Source: Streptomyces resistomycificus
Lineage (GTDB): Bacteria > Actinomycetota > Actinomycetes > Streptomycetales > Streptomycetaceae
Reading direction: 5' to 3'
DNA length: 64,000 nt
Assembly (NCBI RefSeq): GCF_001514265.1
Contig: NZ_KQ948994.1
Span: forward strand, 1 to 64,000
The position numbers and the translations under genes were made by a program. The first letter of the stretch is position 1. Every line of letters starts with the position of its first letter. Positions 27,403 to 35,912 of this stretch are shown here, piece after piece. Below the pieces are notes generated by a model, which made no database searches, was not told the DNA's origin, and worked only from the letters and a program-made list of their open reading frames with translations.

Positions 27403-28659
27403 ATGCTCGTCGCGTCACGCTTCAGATCACGCAAGTCCGCCACCGTCCTCAGCGCCCTGTTGTTGGCGACGGGCCTGCAGACGGTGAATGCGCCCGAGGC
27501 GGCCGCCGCGCTGCCCGAGATCAGCACCGTCTTCAACGACCCGGCCGGCACCACCCAGGAGCAGCAGGCGATACGTCTCCAGCTCCAGAGCCTCATCAAC
27601 TCGGCCGCGACGGGCTCCGAGATAACCGTCGCGCTCTACCACATGTGGGACGAGACGACGGCCCGTGCCCTCGCCACAGCGCACACCGAGCGCGGGGTCA
27701 ATGTGCGGGTGCTGCTGGACTCCACCAGTGTCAGCAGCAACCCGTCGAACCCGTCCTACGGGATCCTGCGGGACGCCCTGGGCACCGACCGTGCGCAGAG
27801 CTCATTCGTCGGTCTGTGCCCGCAGGGACGGGCCTGCCTGGGCGACCCCGCCAACGGCGCGTCCATCAACCACAACAAGTTCTTCCTGTTCTCCCAGGTC
27901 GACGGTGCGTCGAACCTGGTCGTCCAGACCTCGTCGAACCTGACGCCCTCCCAGTACAGCCGTATGCCCAACGACGCCGTGCTCCTGCAGAACACCGGCA
28001 TCTACACCGCCTACCGGTCCTACTTCGGCAAGCTCGCGTCCCAGGACTGGGACTCGTGGGCGTACACGACGGCCACGTTCTCCCCGTACAAGGTGTACTT
28101 CTATCCCTACGTACCGGGCACGGGGAACAGCTCCGACACCATCTGGAACATCCTCGACGACGTGACCTGCACCTGGACCGAGGGATCCACGACCCTGCGC
28201 AGCAAGGTCCGGGTAGCGGTGCTGAAGATCACGCGGAAGGGCGTCGCCGAGAAGCTCGTTGCCTTGAAGAAGGCCGGCTGTGACGTCGAGATCGTCTACG
28301 CGGAGTCGTCCAGCGCCGAGGGCACCGGCAGCCCCGGAACCTGGGACACCCTGCACACGGCCGGAGGGCCCGCCGTCCGCTGCTACAACCACGACGAGGA
28401 CGGCGACTCCACGACCACGAACTCCACGGTGCACTCGAAGTACCTGCTGATCGACGGCAAGTACGCCGGTGCGGTCAACAAGCTGGTGTGGACGGGGAGT
28501 CACAACTACTCGGGCCCGGCCCTGCGGGAGAACGACGAGGCGCTGCTGAAGATCGACAGCACCACCGTCCACGACCGGTACGTCGCCAACTTCACCGCGG
28601 TGACGGCCGCGGCGGTCCCGGGCACCGCCGACGACACGCCGGCCTGCAAGGGCGTGTGA
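27403..28659 (+). CDS. Secreted phospholipase D-like protein with two HKD motifs
   Basis: The 418-residue protein starts at an ATG behind GGGGAGGGG and has a signal peptide ending AAAA. Two PLD half-domains are present. The second HKD motif is complete (HSKYLLID, H344/K346/D351, followed by WTGSHNYSG). In the first, HNKFFLFS (H157/K159), serine replaces the final aspartate. The family cleaves phosphodiesters in lipids or nucleic acids through a covalent histidine intermediate. Both histidines and lysines are kept, so activity is plausible. Several cysteines suggest disulphides outside the cell. Substrate unknown; it may be a phospholipase or a nuclease. Confidence 0.85.
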   Translation: MLVASRFRSRKSATVLSALLLATGLQTVNAPEAAAALPEISTVFNDPAGTTQEQQAIRLQLQSLINSAATGSEITVALYHMWDETTARALATAHTERGVNVRVLLDSTSVSSNPSNPSYGILRDALGTDRAQSSFVGLCPQGRACLGDPANGASINHNKFFLFSQVDGASNLVVQTSSNLTPSQYSRMPNDAVLLQNTGIYTAYRSYFGKLASQDWDSWAYTTATFSPYKVYFYPYVPGTGNSSDTIWNILDDVTCTWTEGSTTLRSKVRVAVLKITRKGVAEKLVALKKAGCDVEIVYAESSSAEGTGSPGTWDTLHTAGGPAVRCYNHDEDGDSTTTNSTVHSKYLLIDGKYAGAVNKLVWTGSHNYSGPALRENDEALLKIDSTTVHDRYVANFTAVTAAAVPGTADDTPACKGV

Positions 28660-28879
28660 CGGGCGGTGCCGAGATGGCGGTCTGCCTCGCCATGGTGCGG
28701 GCAGGCCGCCGAGGCGCCCGAGCAAAGCCGATTCCGTGCCGGGGAGCGCAAGCCCTCCGACCACCCCTTCGCGCACCCTGAATCCGCGCAGCCGGTATCC
28801 CGCACCCATACGTCTTGTAAAGGTGTCGTAAAGTTCGGGCGAGCAAGGGGTGGGCGGGCCGGAGGGGTGAGGACGGGCT

Positions 28880-30373
28880 GTGCGGATGGTAGGGGGACGG
28901 GAGGACCTTGAGGAACTTCTGCGGGCGGTGCGGCGTCAGGCGTGCCCGGACGAGGTGCTGGCCTGGCTCGGCTCGCGGATAGGGGCTGACATCGCGTGGG
29001 TGAGAGGACCGGGCGCCGCCGTGGCGACCGCCGGGTTTCCCGTCCATGTACTGACGGCGCTGGCGGAGCCTCTGTCGAAGGTGGCCGGAGCGCGCTTCGC
29101 GGCTTCCACGGCCTACTTGGACGGTCGTGAGGTCCGGCTGGAGGGCTTCGGTCCGCATGAACCCCGCAGGGTCCTGGTGACGCTGAGCGCAACCTCGCTG
29201 CCGAAGGAGTCCGCGGCCCTGGCGTCGCAGACCGGCGGGCTCCTCGAACTGATGGGGCGGGCGGTGACCGCCGACAGCAGCAAGCACGCGTACGAGGACA
29301 AGGCTCTCCAGTTGCTCTTCGCCGTGTTCACCGCCCTGATGACGGGCGAGGTCACCCTCGCGCGAAGGATGACGACCGGTAACGTTCCGCCGTTGCTGGA
29401 CGCCGAGCGGGTTCGGATCCACCTGCTGCACTGTCCCCCGGCCGACCGTGACCGGTTGGTCAGGTCGCTGGACTCCTCGGGCTTCCACGGGCGAGGGCTG
29501 ATGGTCCAGTGCCCGGCCTTCGACGAGCAACTCATCTGCCTGGCCCCCGAGTCCGCCGAGCCGGGCGGGCGCTCACCACAGGGCGAAATGCTACGCCGGC
29601 TCGTGCGCGAGACTCCCGGATACGCCCTCGGTATCAGCCGCCCCCATCCTCTCGCCGAGACGCGTTCCGCCTACGGGGAGGCTGTGCACGCTCTGGCTGT
29701 CGCCCGTAACTCCCCGGACCGTGTGGCCGTCCACCAGCGACAGTCCTCGCTGGTCGAGGTGCTGCCTCGAGGCGCCGGCCTGGCCTGGGCACGCGCGCTC
29801 ACCGGGCCGCTCAGCGGTCTGCCGAAGCCCACTGTGGACGTCTCGCGGCTGGTCGTCGCCTTCCCCCGCACGGCCACGGCCCGCTTGCTCAGCATCAGCC
29901 GCACCACCGTCGCCGCGCACTGCCGCAAGGCCGAGGCCGCGCTCCGAGTCAACCTCGGGGACATTCGCACGCGCGCCGCGCTCGACCTCGCCCTTTCGCT
30001 CACGGGCCTCGAACCGGACCCGGCCGTCGCGGTCGCGCAGGTGCCACCGAGTCTGGACGAGCTCCTGCGCAGCGATGCGGCCGTATCCTGGGCGGACATC
30101 TTTCTGCTTCCCCTCCGCGAGGCCCGGTACCGCGAGGTGTACGCCACCGTGGCGGCCTGGATCGACGCCAACACGGACGCGCAGCGGACGTCCGTCCGCC
30201 TCGGTCTGAGCCGTAACACGGTGCGCGCACGACTGCGCACCGCGGAACGTCTGTTGAAGCGGGACCTGCTGACCACGGGCACGGGCATCCATGACGTGGT
30301 CCACGCGCTGGCGGTGGCGGAGCTCAGCGACTCGGCATCCTCGGACGTGGCCGCGGGTCTGCTCGTCGGCTGA
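28880..30373 (+). CDS. PucR-type helix-turn-helix regulator
   Basis: This 497-residue protein has no clear enzymatic domain in its first half; the middle resembles the GGDEF-like region of PucR/CdaR regulators. Two helix-turn-helix segments follow: TARLLSISRTTVAAHCRKAEAALRV (about 330-355) and RTSVRLGLSRNTVRARLRTAERLL near the C-terminus, the latter typical of PucR C-terminal domains. The paired HTHs are notable. The start may be GTG 28880 or ATG 28886; neither has a strong ribosome site. Upstream, GTAAAG occurs twice with an 11-base period (28817, 28828), perhaps part of its promoter. Targets are unknown. Confidence 0.72.
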   Translation: MRMVGGREDLEELLRAVRRQACPDEVLAWLGSRIGADIAWVRGPGAAVATAGFPVHVLTALAEPLSKVAGARFAASTAYLDGREVRLEGFGPHEPRRVLVTLSATSLPKESAALASQTGGLLELMGRAVTADSSKHAYEDKALQLLFAVFTALMTGEVTLARRMTTGNVPPLLDAERVRIHLLHCPPADRDRLVRSLDSSGFHGRGLMVQCPAFDEQLICLAPESAEPGGRSPQGEMLRRLVRETPGYALGISRPHPLAETRSAYGEAVHALAVARNSPDRVAVHQRQSSLVEVLPRGAGLAWARALTGPLSGLPKPTVDVSRLVVAFPRTATARLLSISRTTVAAHCRKAEAALRVNLGDIRTRAALDLALSLTGLEPDPAVAVAQVPPSLDELLRSDAAVSWADIFLLPLREARYREVYATVAAWIDANTDAQRTSVRLGLSRNTVRARLRTAERLLKRDLLTTGTGIHDVVHALAVAELSDSASSDVAAGLLVG

Positions 30374-30556
30374 CGGCGGGCCCGGCTTCGCGGCTCCGCC
30401 TGACAATCACAAGCCGGTTCGTCAGCTGGAAGCCGGACACATGAAGGCCTCTCCGACGGCACAGGCCGATGCGGTTCGGGAATTCCGGAACGCTCTCGCC
30501 TTGTTCGGCCCACAGCCACCCCCCTGCCCCCACGCATCGTCCAGGAGGTTTCGCTC

Positions 30557-30936
30557 ATGCCAGAGCCGGCGATCGACGCCGTCGTGTTCGACGTGCTCGG
30601 CACACTCGTCGACGAACCCGCCGGTATCCGCGCCGGCATCCGTGAAGTCGACCCTGCGCTCGGCGACTCCGGGATCGAGCGGCTGTCGGCGCTGCGGCAG
30701 CAGCACATCGACCGCGAGCAACGTCGTATCGCCGACGGCGTACGTCCCTACGTCACCAGCGACGCCCTCGACCTGGAGGCCGCCCGGCTCGTCGCCGACG
30801 CCGCCGGAGTCGACGACCCGGACGCCGTAGCGGCGCTGGCCCGGTCGGCGACCCGCCCGCCCCCTCGGACAGGTTCGACCTGCACGCCGACGACCTGACC
30901 GACCTGGCCGACCAACCGGACCTCGTCGAGGGGTGA
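30557..30936 (+). pseudogene. Haloacid dehalogenase-like hydrolase, internal deletion remnant
   Basis: The gene has a good ribosome site (AGGAGG) and starts like a type II haloacid dehalogenase: AVVFDVLGTLVDEPAG with the nucleophilic aspartate, then cap-domain sequence to about residue 105. The frame then shifts to a stop at 30898. In a different frame, immediately downstream, DRFDLHADDLTDLADQPD continues to a stop at 30934, matching the usual C-terminal end of this family. The core motifs in between are missing, so the 5' and 3' ends have been fused out of frame by a deletion of roughly half the gene. No activity is expected. Confidence 0.75.
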
Positions 30937-30941
30937 AATAC

Positions 30942-31727
30942 CTAGCCGCCGGACGGTGGTTCCCGGGCGGACACGACCACGGCCGCCAGGTCTGCGCCCG
31001 CTTGGAGCAGAGCCACACTCCGTGCGGCGATCTGTTCAAGACGCTGCCGCAGGACGCGCTGGATCTCGCCCGGACCGTCGAACCGGTCCAGGGAGTCCAT
31101 GATCTCGCGGACCGCCGGGATGCCGTGGCCGCTGCTGCGAAGGGCCGCGACGATTCGGGCCGCTCTGATGGCCGCGAGGCCGTAGCGACGGGCGCGTAGT
31201 GAGGTCACCCGCTCGGGGAGGACGAGTCCTTCCTGCTCCCAGAACCGCAGTGTCGAGGGACGTACGTCAAGCGCTCGGGAGAGCTCCGTGATCGTCATCG
31301 CGTCGCACTCGCTCTCGGGCTCGCGCTCGGGCTCGTACTCGGGCTCGGGCTCGCTCTCGGGTGTCGCCTCGGACTGAATCGCACGCAGCGCTTGCTGGGC
31401 GCGCAGAGCCTCTTCACGTTCCCGCGCGAGCCGAACGTGGACCGCGTTCACCGCCGAAGCCGCCTCCACGATCGTCGCGGACCGCAGCTCCGCGAGCATC
31501 TGTCTGGCCGCGACGGGACCGACGGCAGCCGCGAGACCTCGGTAGGCGCGAAGGGCCTGCACGTGAATCGGCGCATAGGAGCGGTATCCGTTGTCGGATC
31601 GAGCGGCTGGAGGAATGACTCCGAGCCGCTCCAGGTCGCGAACCTGTTGCAGCGAGTACCCCGACTCCCTGGCGACATCGACTGTGCGGAGCCCTGCCCG
31701 CGGTGAGCCGCTCTCCGTGCCGTCCAT
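30942..31727 (-). CDS. Double MerR-type regulator with acidic repeat linker
   Basis: This 261-residue protein has two MerR helix-turn-helix domains. The first (VDVARESGYSLQQVRDLERLGVIPPA...GYRSY) is followed by a helical coil. The second (TITELSRALDVRPSTLRFWEQEGLVLPERV...RRYG) has its own helical tail. They are joined by a linker of Glu-Pro/Glu-Ser repeats. The linker DNA (31310-31370) is a run of gctcgg-type hexamers prone to slippage. ATG 31727 is taken as start; a GTG at 31739 is possible. It is divergent from the DUF6194 gene across only ~40 bases, with a candidate operator between. No metal-binding cysteines are evident, so the signal sensed is unknown. Confidence 0.85.
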   Translation of the reverse strand: MDGTESGSPRAGLRTVDVARESGYSLQQVRDLERLGVIPPAARSDNGYRSYAPIHVQALRAYRGLAAAVGPVAARQMLAELRSATIVEAASAVNAVHVRLAREREEALRAQQALRAIQSEATPESEPEPEYEPEREPESECDAMTITELSRALDVRPSTLRFWEQEGLVLPERVTSLRARRYGLAAIRAARIVAALRSSGHGIPAVREIMDSLDRFDGPGEIQRVLRQRLEQIAARSVALLQAGADLAAVVVSAREPPSGG

Positions 31728-31741
31728 CGCCAACCCCACAT

Positions 31742-31762
31742 AAGCACTTGAAGGTCATGCTT
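31742..31762. promoter_or_regulatory. Candidate MerR operator in divergent promoter
   Basis: The interval between the divergent MerR-type and DUF6194 genes contains AAGCA-N11-TGCTT around CTTGAAGGTCA. MerR proteins bind dyads inside promoters with over-long spacers, and CTTGAAG-like cores are common in their sites. The position fits control of both genes, but binding is inferred. Confidence 0.45.
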
Positions 31763-31767
31763 GAACC

Positions 31768-32247
31768 ATGAGTATGGAACAGATCATCGCGACCGTACGG
31801 GGCTTCGACGGCGCGCTCGTGGTCGTCCCGGGGCCGGGAAGCGACGCCCCCGAACTGGCATGGGGAGATGCGTTCTTCTATTACGCCCCTGACGGCCGAA
31901 TGCCGCTGAACGTCCAGCCCTACGGGACGATCGTCACCAGGAACTATCCCGACGACACCGCTTCCGACCTCGATCCTCCCGGCCGCTGGCGGGTGAACAT
32001 CCATGTCGACCGTGCGACCTTCCGGGAGCTCACCGGGGAGGAACCGCGCCTTCTCAGCCGCCGCCGCGACCACGCGGCCGCCGACACCGTCCTGCCGCAC
32101 CCGGTCTACGGCGAGCTCGGCTGGGTCTGTGTCGTCAATCCCGGTGAGAACGCCACCGACGTGGTCGTGCGGCTGCTGCGTGACGCCCACGATGCCTCTC
32201 GTGCCCGGTTCGACCGTCGACACGAACCGGGAAGGCCGACGGGGTAG
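31768..32247 (+). CDS. DUF6194 family protein
   Basis: The 159-residue soluble protein begins MSMEQIIATVRGFDGALVVV and contains ELAWGDAFFYYAPDG and YGTIVTRNYPDD, which I associate with the DUF6194 family of unknown function. The C-terminal half (VNIHVDRATFRELTGEEP, WVCVVNPG) resembles a luciferase-/YjbR-like small domain. There is no obvious Shine-Dalgarno sequence, so translation may be leaderless or nearly so from the divergent promoter. It is presumably the target gene of the double MerR regulator. Confidence 0.75.
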   Translation: MSMEQIIATVRGFDGALVVVPGPGSDAPELAWGDAFFYYAPDGRMPLNVQPYGTIVTRNYPDDTASDLDPPGRWRVNIHVDRATFRELTGEEPRLLSRRRDHAAADTVLPHPVYGELGWVCVVNPGENATDVVVRLLRDAHDASRARFDRRHEPGRPTG

Positions 32248-32263
32248 GGCTGCGGGGGCGTGC

Positions 32264-33385
32264 TCAGCGGCTGGGTGAACGGCGGACGGTCAGGATGGCC
32301 ACGTCGTCGTGTTGGCCGCGGTCGCCCACGAAGACGCGGGAGTCCTCGTACAGTGCGGGTGGCAGTTCGGTGGGGGACAGGTTGAGGTACTTCGCAAGCC
32401 GATCGTCGACCGGGTAGAACGTGCCATCGGCGGCCCGGGTCTCGGTGAGGCCGTCGGTGGTCAGCAGCAGCGTCGAGTCCGCCGGGAACGTGAACCAGCC
32501 CACGGTGGTCGGCTCCGAAGCCAGTTCGGCGAGACCGAGCGGGACGCCGGAGTCCAGCGAGAGCGTGGTGACGATGCCGTCGTGCAGCAACCGCGGCGGG
32601 ATGTGCCCGCAGTTGACGACCTGTGCCTCGGCGCCGGGGTCGACGGAGATGACCAGCGCCGTGACGAAACGCTCGTCGTCTCCGCTCTGTTCGGCGTAGG
32701 TGTTGTGCCGGACGACCGAGTCGTCCAGGACGTCGACGAGCGCGGTGAGCGTGGGCTCGCGGTGGGCCGCCTCACGGAAGGCACCGATGACGGCGAACGC
32801 GGCGCCCACGGCGGCCAGTCCCTTGCCCTGTACGTCACCGATGAGCACCCGCGTCCCCCAGGGCGAGGCGACGACCTCGTAGATGTCGCCGCCGACGAGC
32901 CTGTCCTCCTGCACGGGTTCGTAGACGCCGTTGACCAGGACGTCGTCCGTGAGCAGGGGCAAGGGGTGCAGGATGTGCCGCTGCATGGCGGCGGCAGTGG
33001 AACGCAGGCGGAGCATCTCGCCCTCACGCTTGACGCGCCGGTGGCAGGCGTAGACGGAGGTCACGGCCAGGGTGAGGGTGAGCAGCACGAGCAGGGCACG
33101 GTCGAGCCACCGGTCCACGTCACCGCCTCGCAGCAGGACGGTGAGGGTGACGAACACAGTGGTCCAGGCGGCGACGAACCTTGTCTGCTGGACGGTGCAC
33201 AGCGCTGACGCCGTTCCCGGCAGGAAGATCAGGAGGCCGAGTAGCCATACTTCGGATTCGGACAGGACGCCGAGAATCTCCACCACGGCCGTCACCGACA
33301 CCACACCGGTGGCCAGCTCGGTGTTGTTCGGAGGCTCGATCGCGTCGAGGGCGTCGGTGGGCCTCTTTCGGCGGGTACCGATCAT
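32264..33385 (-). CDS. Membrane-anchored SpoIIE-type PP2C phosphatase
   Basis: The 373-residue protein starts at ATG 33385 (GGGAG upstream). The first ~125 residues contain three or four hydrophobic segments (VTAVVEILGVLSE..., LLGLLIFLPGTASA, LLVLLTLTLAVTSVYA). A SpoIIE/PP2C catalytic domain follows: VGGDIYEVV, VLIGDVQGKGLAA with the metal-binding aspartate, VNCGHIPPRLL and LLLTTDGLTE. Such enzymes dephosphorylate anti-anti-sigma factors and steer sigma-factor use. No cognate anti-sigma gene lies next to it. Confidence 0.88.
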   Translation of the reverse strand: MIGTRRKRPTDALDAIEPPNNTELATGVVSVTAVVEILGVLSESEVWLLGLLIFLPGTASALCTVQQTRFVAAWTTVFVTLTVLLRGGDVDRWLDRALLVLLTLTLAVTSVYACHRRVKREGEMLRLRSTAAAMQRHILHPLPLLTDDVLVNGVYEPVQEDRLVGGDIYEVVASPWGTRVLIGDVQGKGLAAVGAAFAVIGAFREAAHREPTLTALVDVLDDSVVRHNTYAEQSGDDERFVTALVISVDPGAEAQVVNCGHIPPRLLHDGIVTTLSLDSGVPLGLAELASEPTTVGWFTFPADSTLLLTTDGLTETRAADGTFYPVDDRLAKYLNLSPTELPPALYEDSRVFVGDRGQHDDVAILTVRRSPSR

Positions 33386-33594
33386 GGGGACTCCCGGGCA
33401 GGTGGTGACCTCTGCCCACGTTATGCAGGCAGCGCCGCTCGGGGCAGACGCCCCGCCGAGCCCGGTCGGCCCGGCGGGACGGCGGAGGCGGGCGCCATGC
33501 CGAGATGACTCGGCTCCTGGGCGCAGTCGGAAGGGGACCGGAACGGACCCGGCCGACACGCCGACGCGCCGACACACCTGCCTGTCCTGTCTTC

Positions 33595-34632
33595 TCAGCT
33601 GACGGGCAGCCCCTCGACGAAGTGCTCCAGATCTTCAGGGCTGGGCCTCAGCACGCCGTCGCGTACGGCCAGGGCCGTGGCCTCGGCGCGCGAGGCGCAG
33701 CCGGTCTTGCGGAGGAGGTGCTCGATATGGCTGTGCACCGTCCGTGGGGACAGGAAGAGCGCCTGGGCGATGGCCTGGTTGGTCTGGCCCCTGGCGGCCC
33801 GGGTGAGTACTTCCAGCTCGCGGGGGCTCAGGCCGTACGGCAGTTGGGTGGGCGCCGCGGACACCAGTACCGCCCTGCGCGCGAGGGGCGAGCCTGCCGT
33901 GCACCGGCGCAGCACCACACGGTGCCAGCCCTGGCCGACCGGCCACAGGACCCGCAAGCGCAGGCCGCCCGAGCCGGCGAACGCCTCCACCAGAGGCCGG
34001 AACGCCTCGTCGCCGAGGACTTCGGCGGGGTTTCGGCCCGGGAGGTCGATGACGCCCTCGGCCGTGACGAGGTTCGCTCCCGCGTCCACCGGAAGGTCGT
34101 GCAGGTCGCCGGTGTGGGCCGTCGGGTCGGCCAGGGCGCCCAGTGCCGGCAGGACCGAGGCGAGCAGGCAGCGCGCCTCCGTGTCGTACGTGCCCGATCC
34201 CTCGATGGACAGGTTGACCAGACCGACCAGACGGCCGTGGTGGCGCAGGGCACCGGTGAGCGCGTCGCGGAACCCGGCCGGCCGGACCCGCTCGGCGTAG
34301 AACCAGCCGTTGCGGAAGCGCTGCCCGACGGACGCCGCGTCCTCGGCGTCCTCGGTGATGGAGGGCGGAAGCGTCTGCCGTACGACGTTGGCGTACCAGG
34401 GGGTCGAGACGAACTCGGCGGCCAGCGCCTCGGACGTCAGGGCGGCGTAGCCGATGCCGGCGACCTGCAGGTGCGTACCGGTGATCGGATCGATGGTGAG
34501 CAGGGTGGCCGCGTCGAGGGGCAGTGCGCGGCCGAGTTCGTGCAGAGCCTGCGCGCAGGCGGAAGCGGTGTCGCGTTCGCGGGTGAGCATGCCGATGCGG
34601 GTCGCTGCCGCGAGCTGATGGTGGCTGACCAT
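33595..34632 (-). CDS. LuxR-family regulator with GAF-like sensory domain
   Basis: The 345-residue protein starts at ATG 34632 five bases after GGAGG. The N-terminal ~230 residues look like a GAF-type ligand domain (LLTIDPITGTHLQVAGIGY, GRLVGLVNLSIEG). The C-terminal LuxR helix-turn-helix is clear: LSPRELEVLTRAARGQTNQAIA ... LSPRTVHSHIEHLLRKTG. It is divergent from the ribose-type importer operon across 237 bases and is a candidate regulator of it. Confidence 0.88.
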   Translation of the reverse strand: MVSHHQLAAATRIGMLTRERDTASACAQALHELGRALPLDAATLLTIDPITGTHLQVAGIGYAALTSEALAAEFVSTPWYANVVRQTLPPSITEDAEDAASVGQRFRNGWFYAERVRPAGFRDALTGALRHHGRLVGLVNLSIEGSGTYDTEARCLLASVLPALGALADPTAHTGDLHDLPVDAGANLVTAEGVIDLPGRNPAEVLGDEAFRPLVEAFAGSGGLRLRVLWPVGQGWHRVVLRRCTAGSPLARRAVLVSAAPTQLPYGLSPRELEVLTRAARGQTNQAIAQALFLSPRTVHSHIEHLLRKTGCASRAEATALAVRDGVLRPSPEDLEHFVEGLPVS

Positions 34633-34869
34633 GCGGGCCTCCGGGAACCCACGACCACGGATGTCGTTTGACTCCTAACGATATGGGTTCCGGGTGGACC
34701 GGACAAGGCGTTCACCGTTTCGTGACCGGCTTTCCGCCGGCCGCCGCCGGGCCCCGCGGGAGTCGGTATTTCTACGGATGGCGGGGCGGGACGCCCGGGT
34801 CTTTCCTGTTCGGCACAGCCGGATGCCCGACACAGCCGTATCGGGCCGCATCCCCACGGAGAGCCCGCC

Positions 34870-35904
34870 ATGACCAGATCCCCGTACGCTTCCTCGGCCT
34901 CACGCCGGCAGTTCCTGGCTCTCTCCGCGGGCGTCGCCGCCACCACCGCGCTGGCCGCCGCGGGTTGCTCCGCACCGGGCGACGGCGCGAGCGCGGCTGA
35001 GGCCGCCGGCGCGTCGGAAGGGCGCAGGACCCTCACGAAGATCGGTCTGGACTATCCCTTCACCCAGCTCCCGCTCTACGCGACGCTCGTGAAGCTGTCC
35101 ACGGCCGCCGCGAAGAAGCGCGACGTCTCGCTGCTGACCACGAGTGACGCGAGCAGCGCCGACACCCAGGCCACCAACCTCACCACGTGGGTCACGCAGA
35201 AGGTCCCGGCCATCGTGTCGTTCCCGATGGTCTTCGAGGCCACGGAGGCGATCGCCAAGAGGGCGTTGGACGCGGGGCTGATCTGGGTGACGTACGGCGG
35301 CTCGCTGGAGCACCAGAGCGCGGACATCCAGTTCAGCTTCCTCAAGGGCGGCACGCTGCTCGGGGAGGCCGCCGCGAAGTGGGCCAACGAGGAGCTCGGC
35401 GGAAAGGGCAAGGTCGCCTTCCTCACCGACAGCACGATCCAGCTCGGCCGGGAACGCACCAAGGGCATGATCGACGCTTTCACGAAGCTCGCGCCCGGCG
35501 TCGACGTGGTCGCCCAGGAGCAGGCCATCGACCCCGACACCGGACTGTCGAAGTCCCGTGCCGTCCTCGCCAAGCACCCCGACCTCAACCTCATCCTCGG
35601 GGTCACGGACGCCGCCGCGTACGGCGGGTTCAAGGCGCTGCAGCAGACGGGCCGGAAGGCGACCGACGCGAAGACCTTCGTCGGTGGGCAGGACGGAGCG
35701 GCCCCGTCCCTCCTCGCCATCAAGCAGGGCACCTTCTACCGCGCCTCGGCCGCCCTGGCCCCGCAGGACATCGCGAACGCCGTCGTCGACGTGCCCCTCG
35801 CGGTCGCCGCGGGGAAGTCGAACCCCAGCGCCCAGGTACCGATCACGCTCGTCGGGCGTGGCGACACCGCGAGCATCGACGACCTGCTCGCGCAGAACGC
35901 CTAG
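34870..35904 (+). CDS. Ribose-type (CUT2) ABC transporter binding lipoprotein
   Basis: The 344-residue protein has a Tat motif (SRRQFLALSAG) and a lipobox (AAAGCS), predicting a Tat-exported lipoprotein. The mature part is a type-I periplasmic-binding fold like RbsB (GLIWVTYGGS, GKVAFLTDSTIQLGRERTKG, LNLILGVTDAAAYGGFKAL, FVGGQDG). It is the first gene of a six-gene operon with the ATPase and permease. The ligand may be a nucleoside, pentose or another small polar molecule; the amidohydrolase downstream hints that it carries an amide or ring nitrogen. Confidence 0.88.
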   Translation: MTRSPYASSASRRQFLALSAGVAATTALAAAGCSAPGDGASAAEAAGASEGRRTLTKIGLDYPFTQLPLYATLVKLSTAAAKKRDVSLLTTSDASSADTQATNLTTWVTQKVPAIVSFPMVFEATEAIAKRALDAGLIWVTYGGSLEHQSADIQFSFLKGGTLLGEAAAKWANEELGGKGKVAFLTDSTIQLGRERTKGMIDAFTKLAPGVDVVAQEQAIDPDTGLSKSRAVLAKHPDLNLILGVTDAAAYGGFKALQQTGRKATDAKTFVGGQDGAAPSLLAIKQGTFYRASAALAPQDIANAVVDVPLAVAAGKSNPSAQVPITLVGRGDTASIDDLLAQNA

Positions 35905-35912
35905 GGCCCGCC

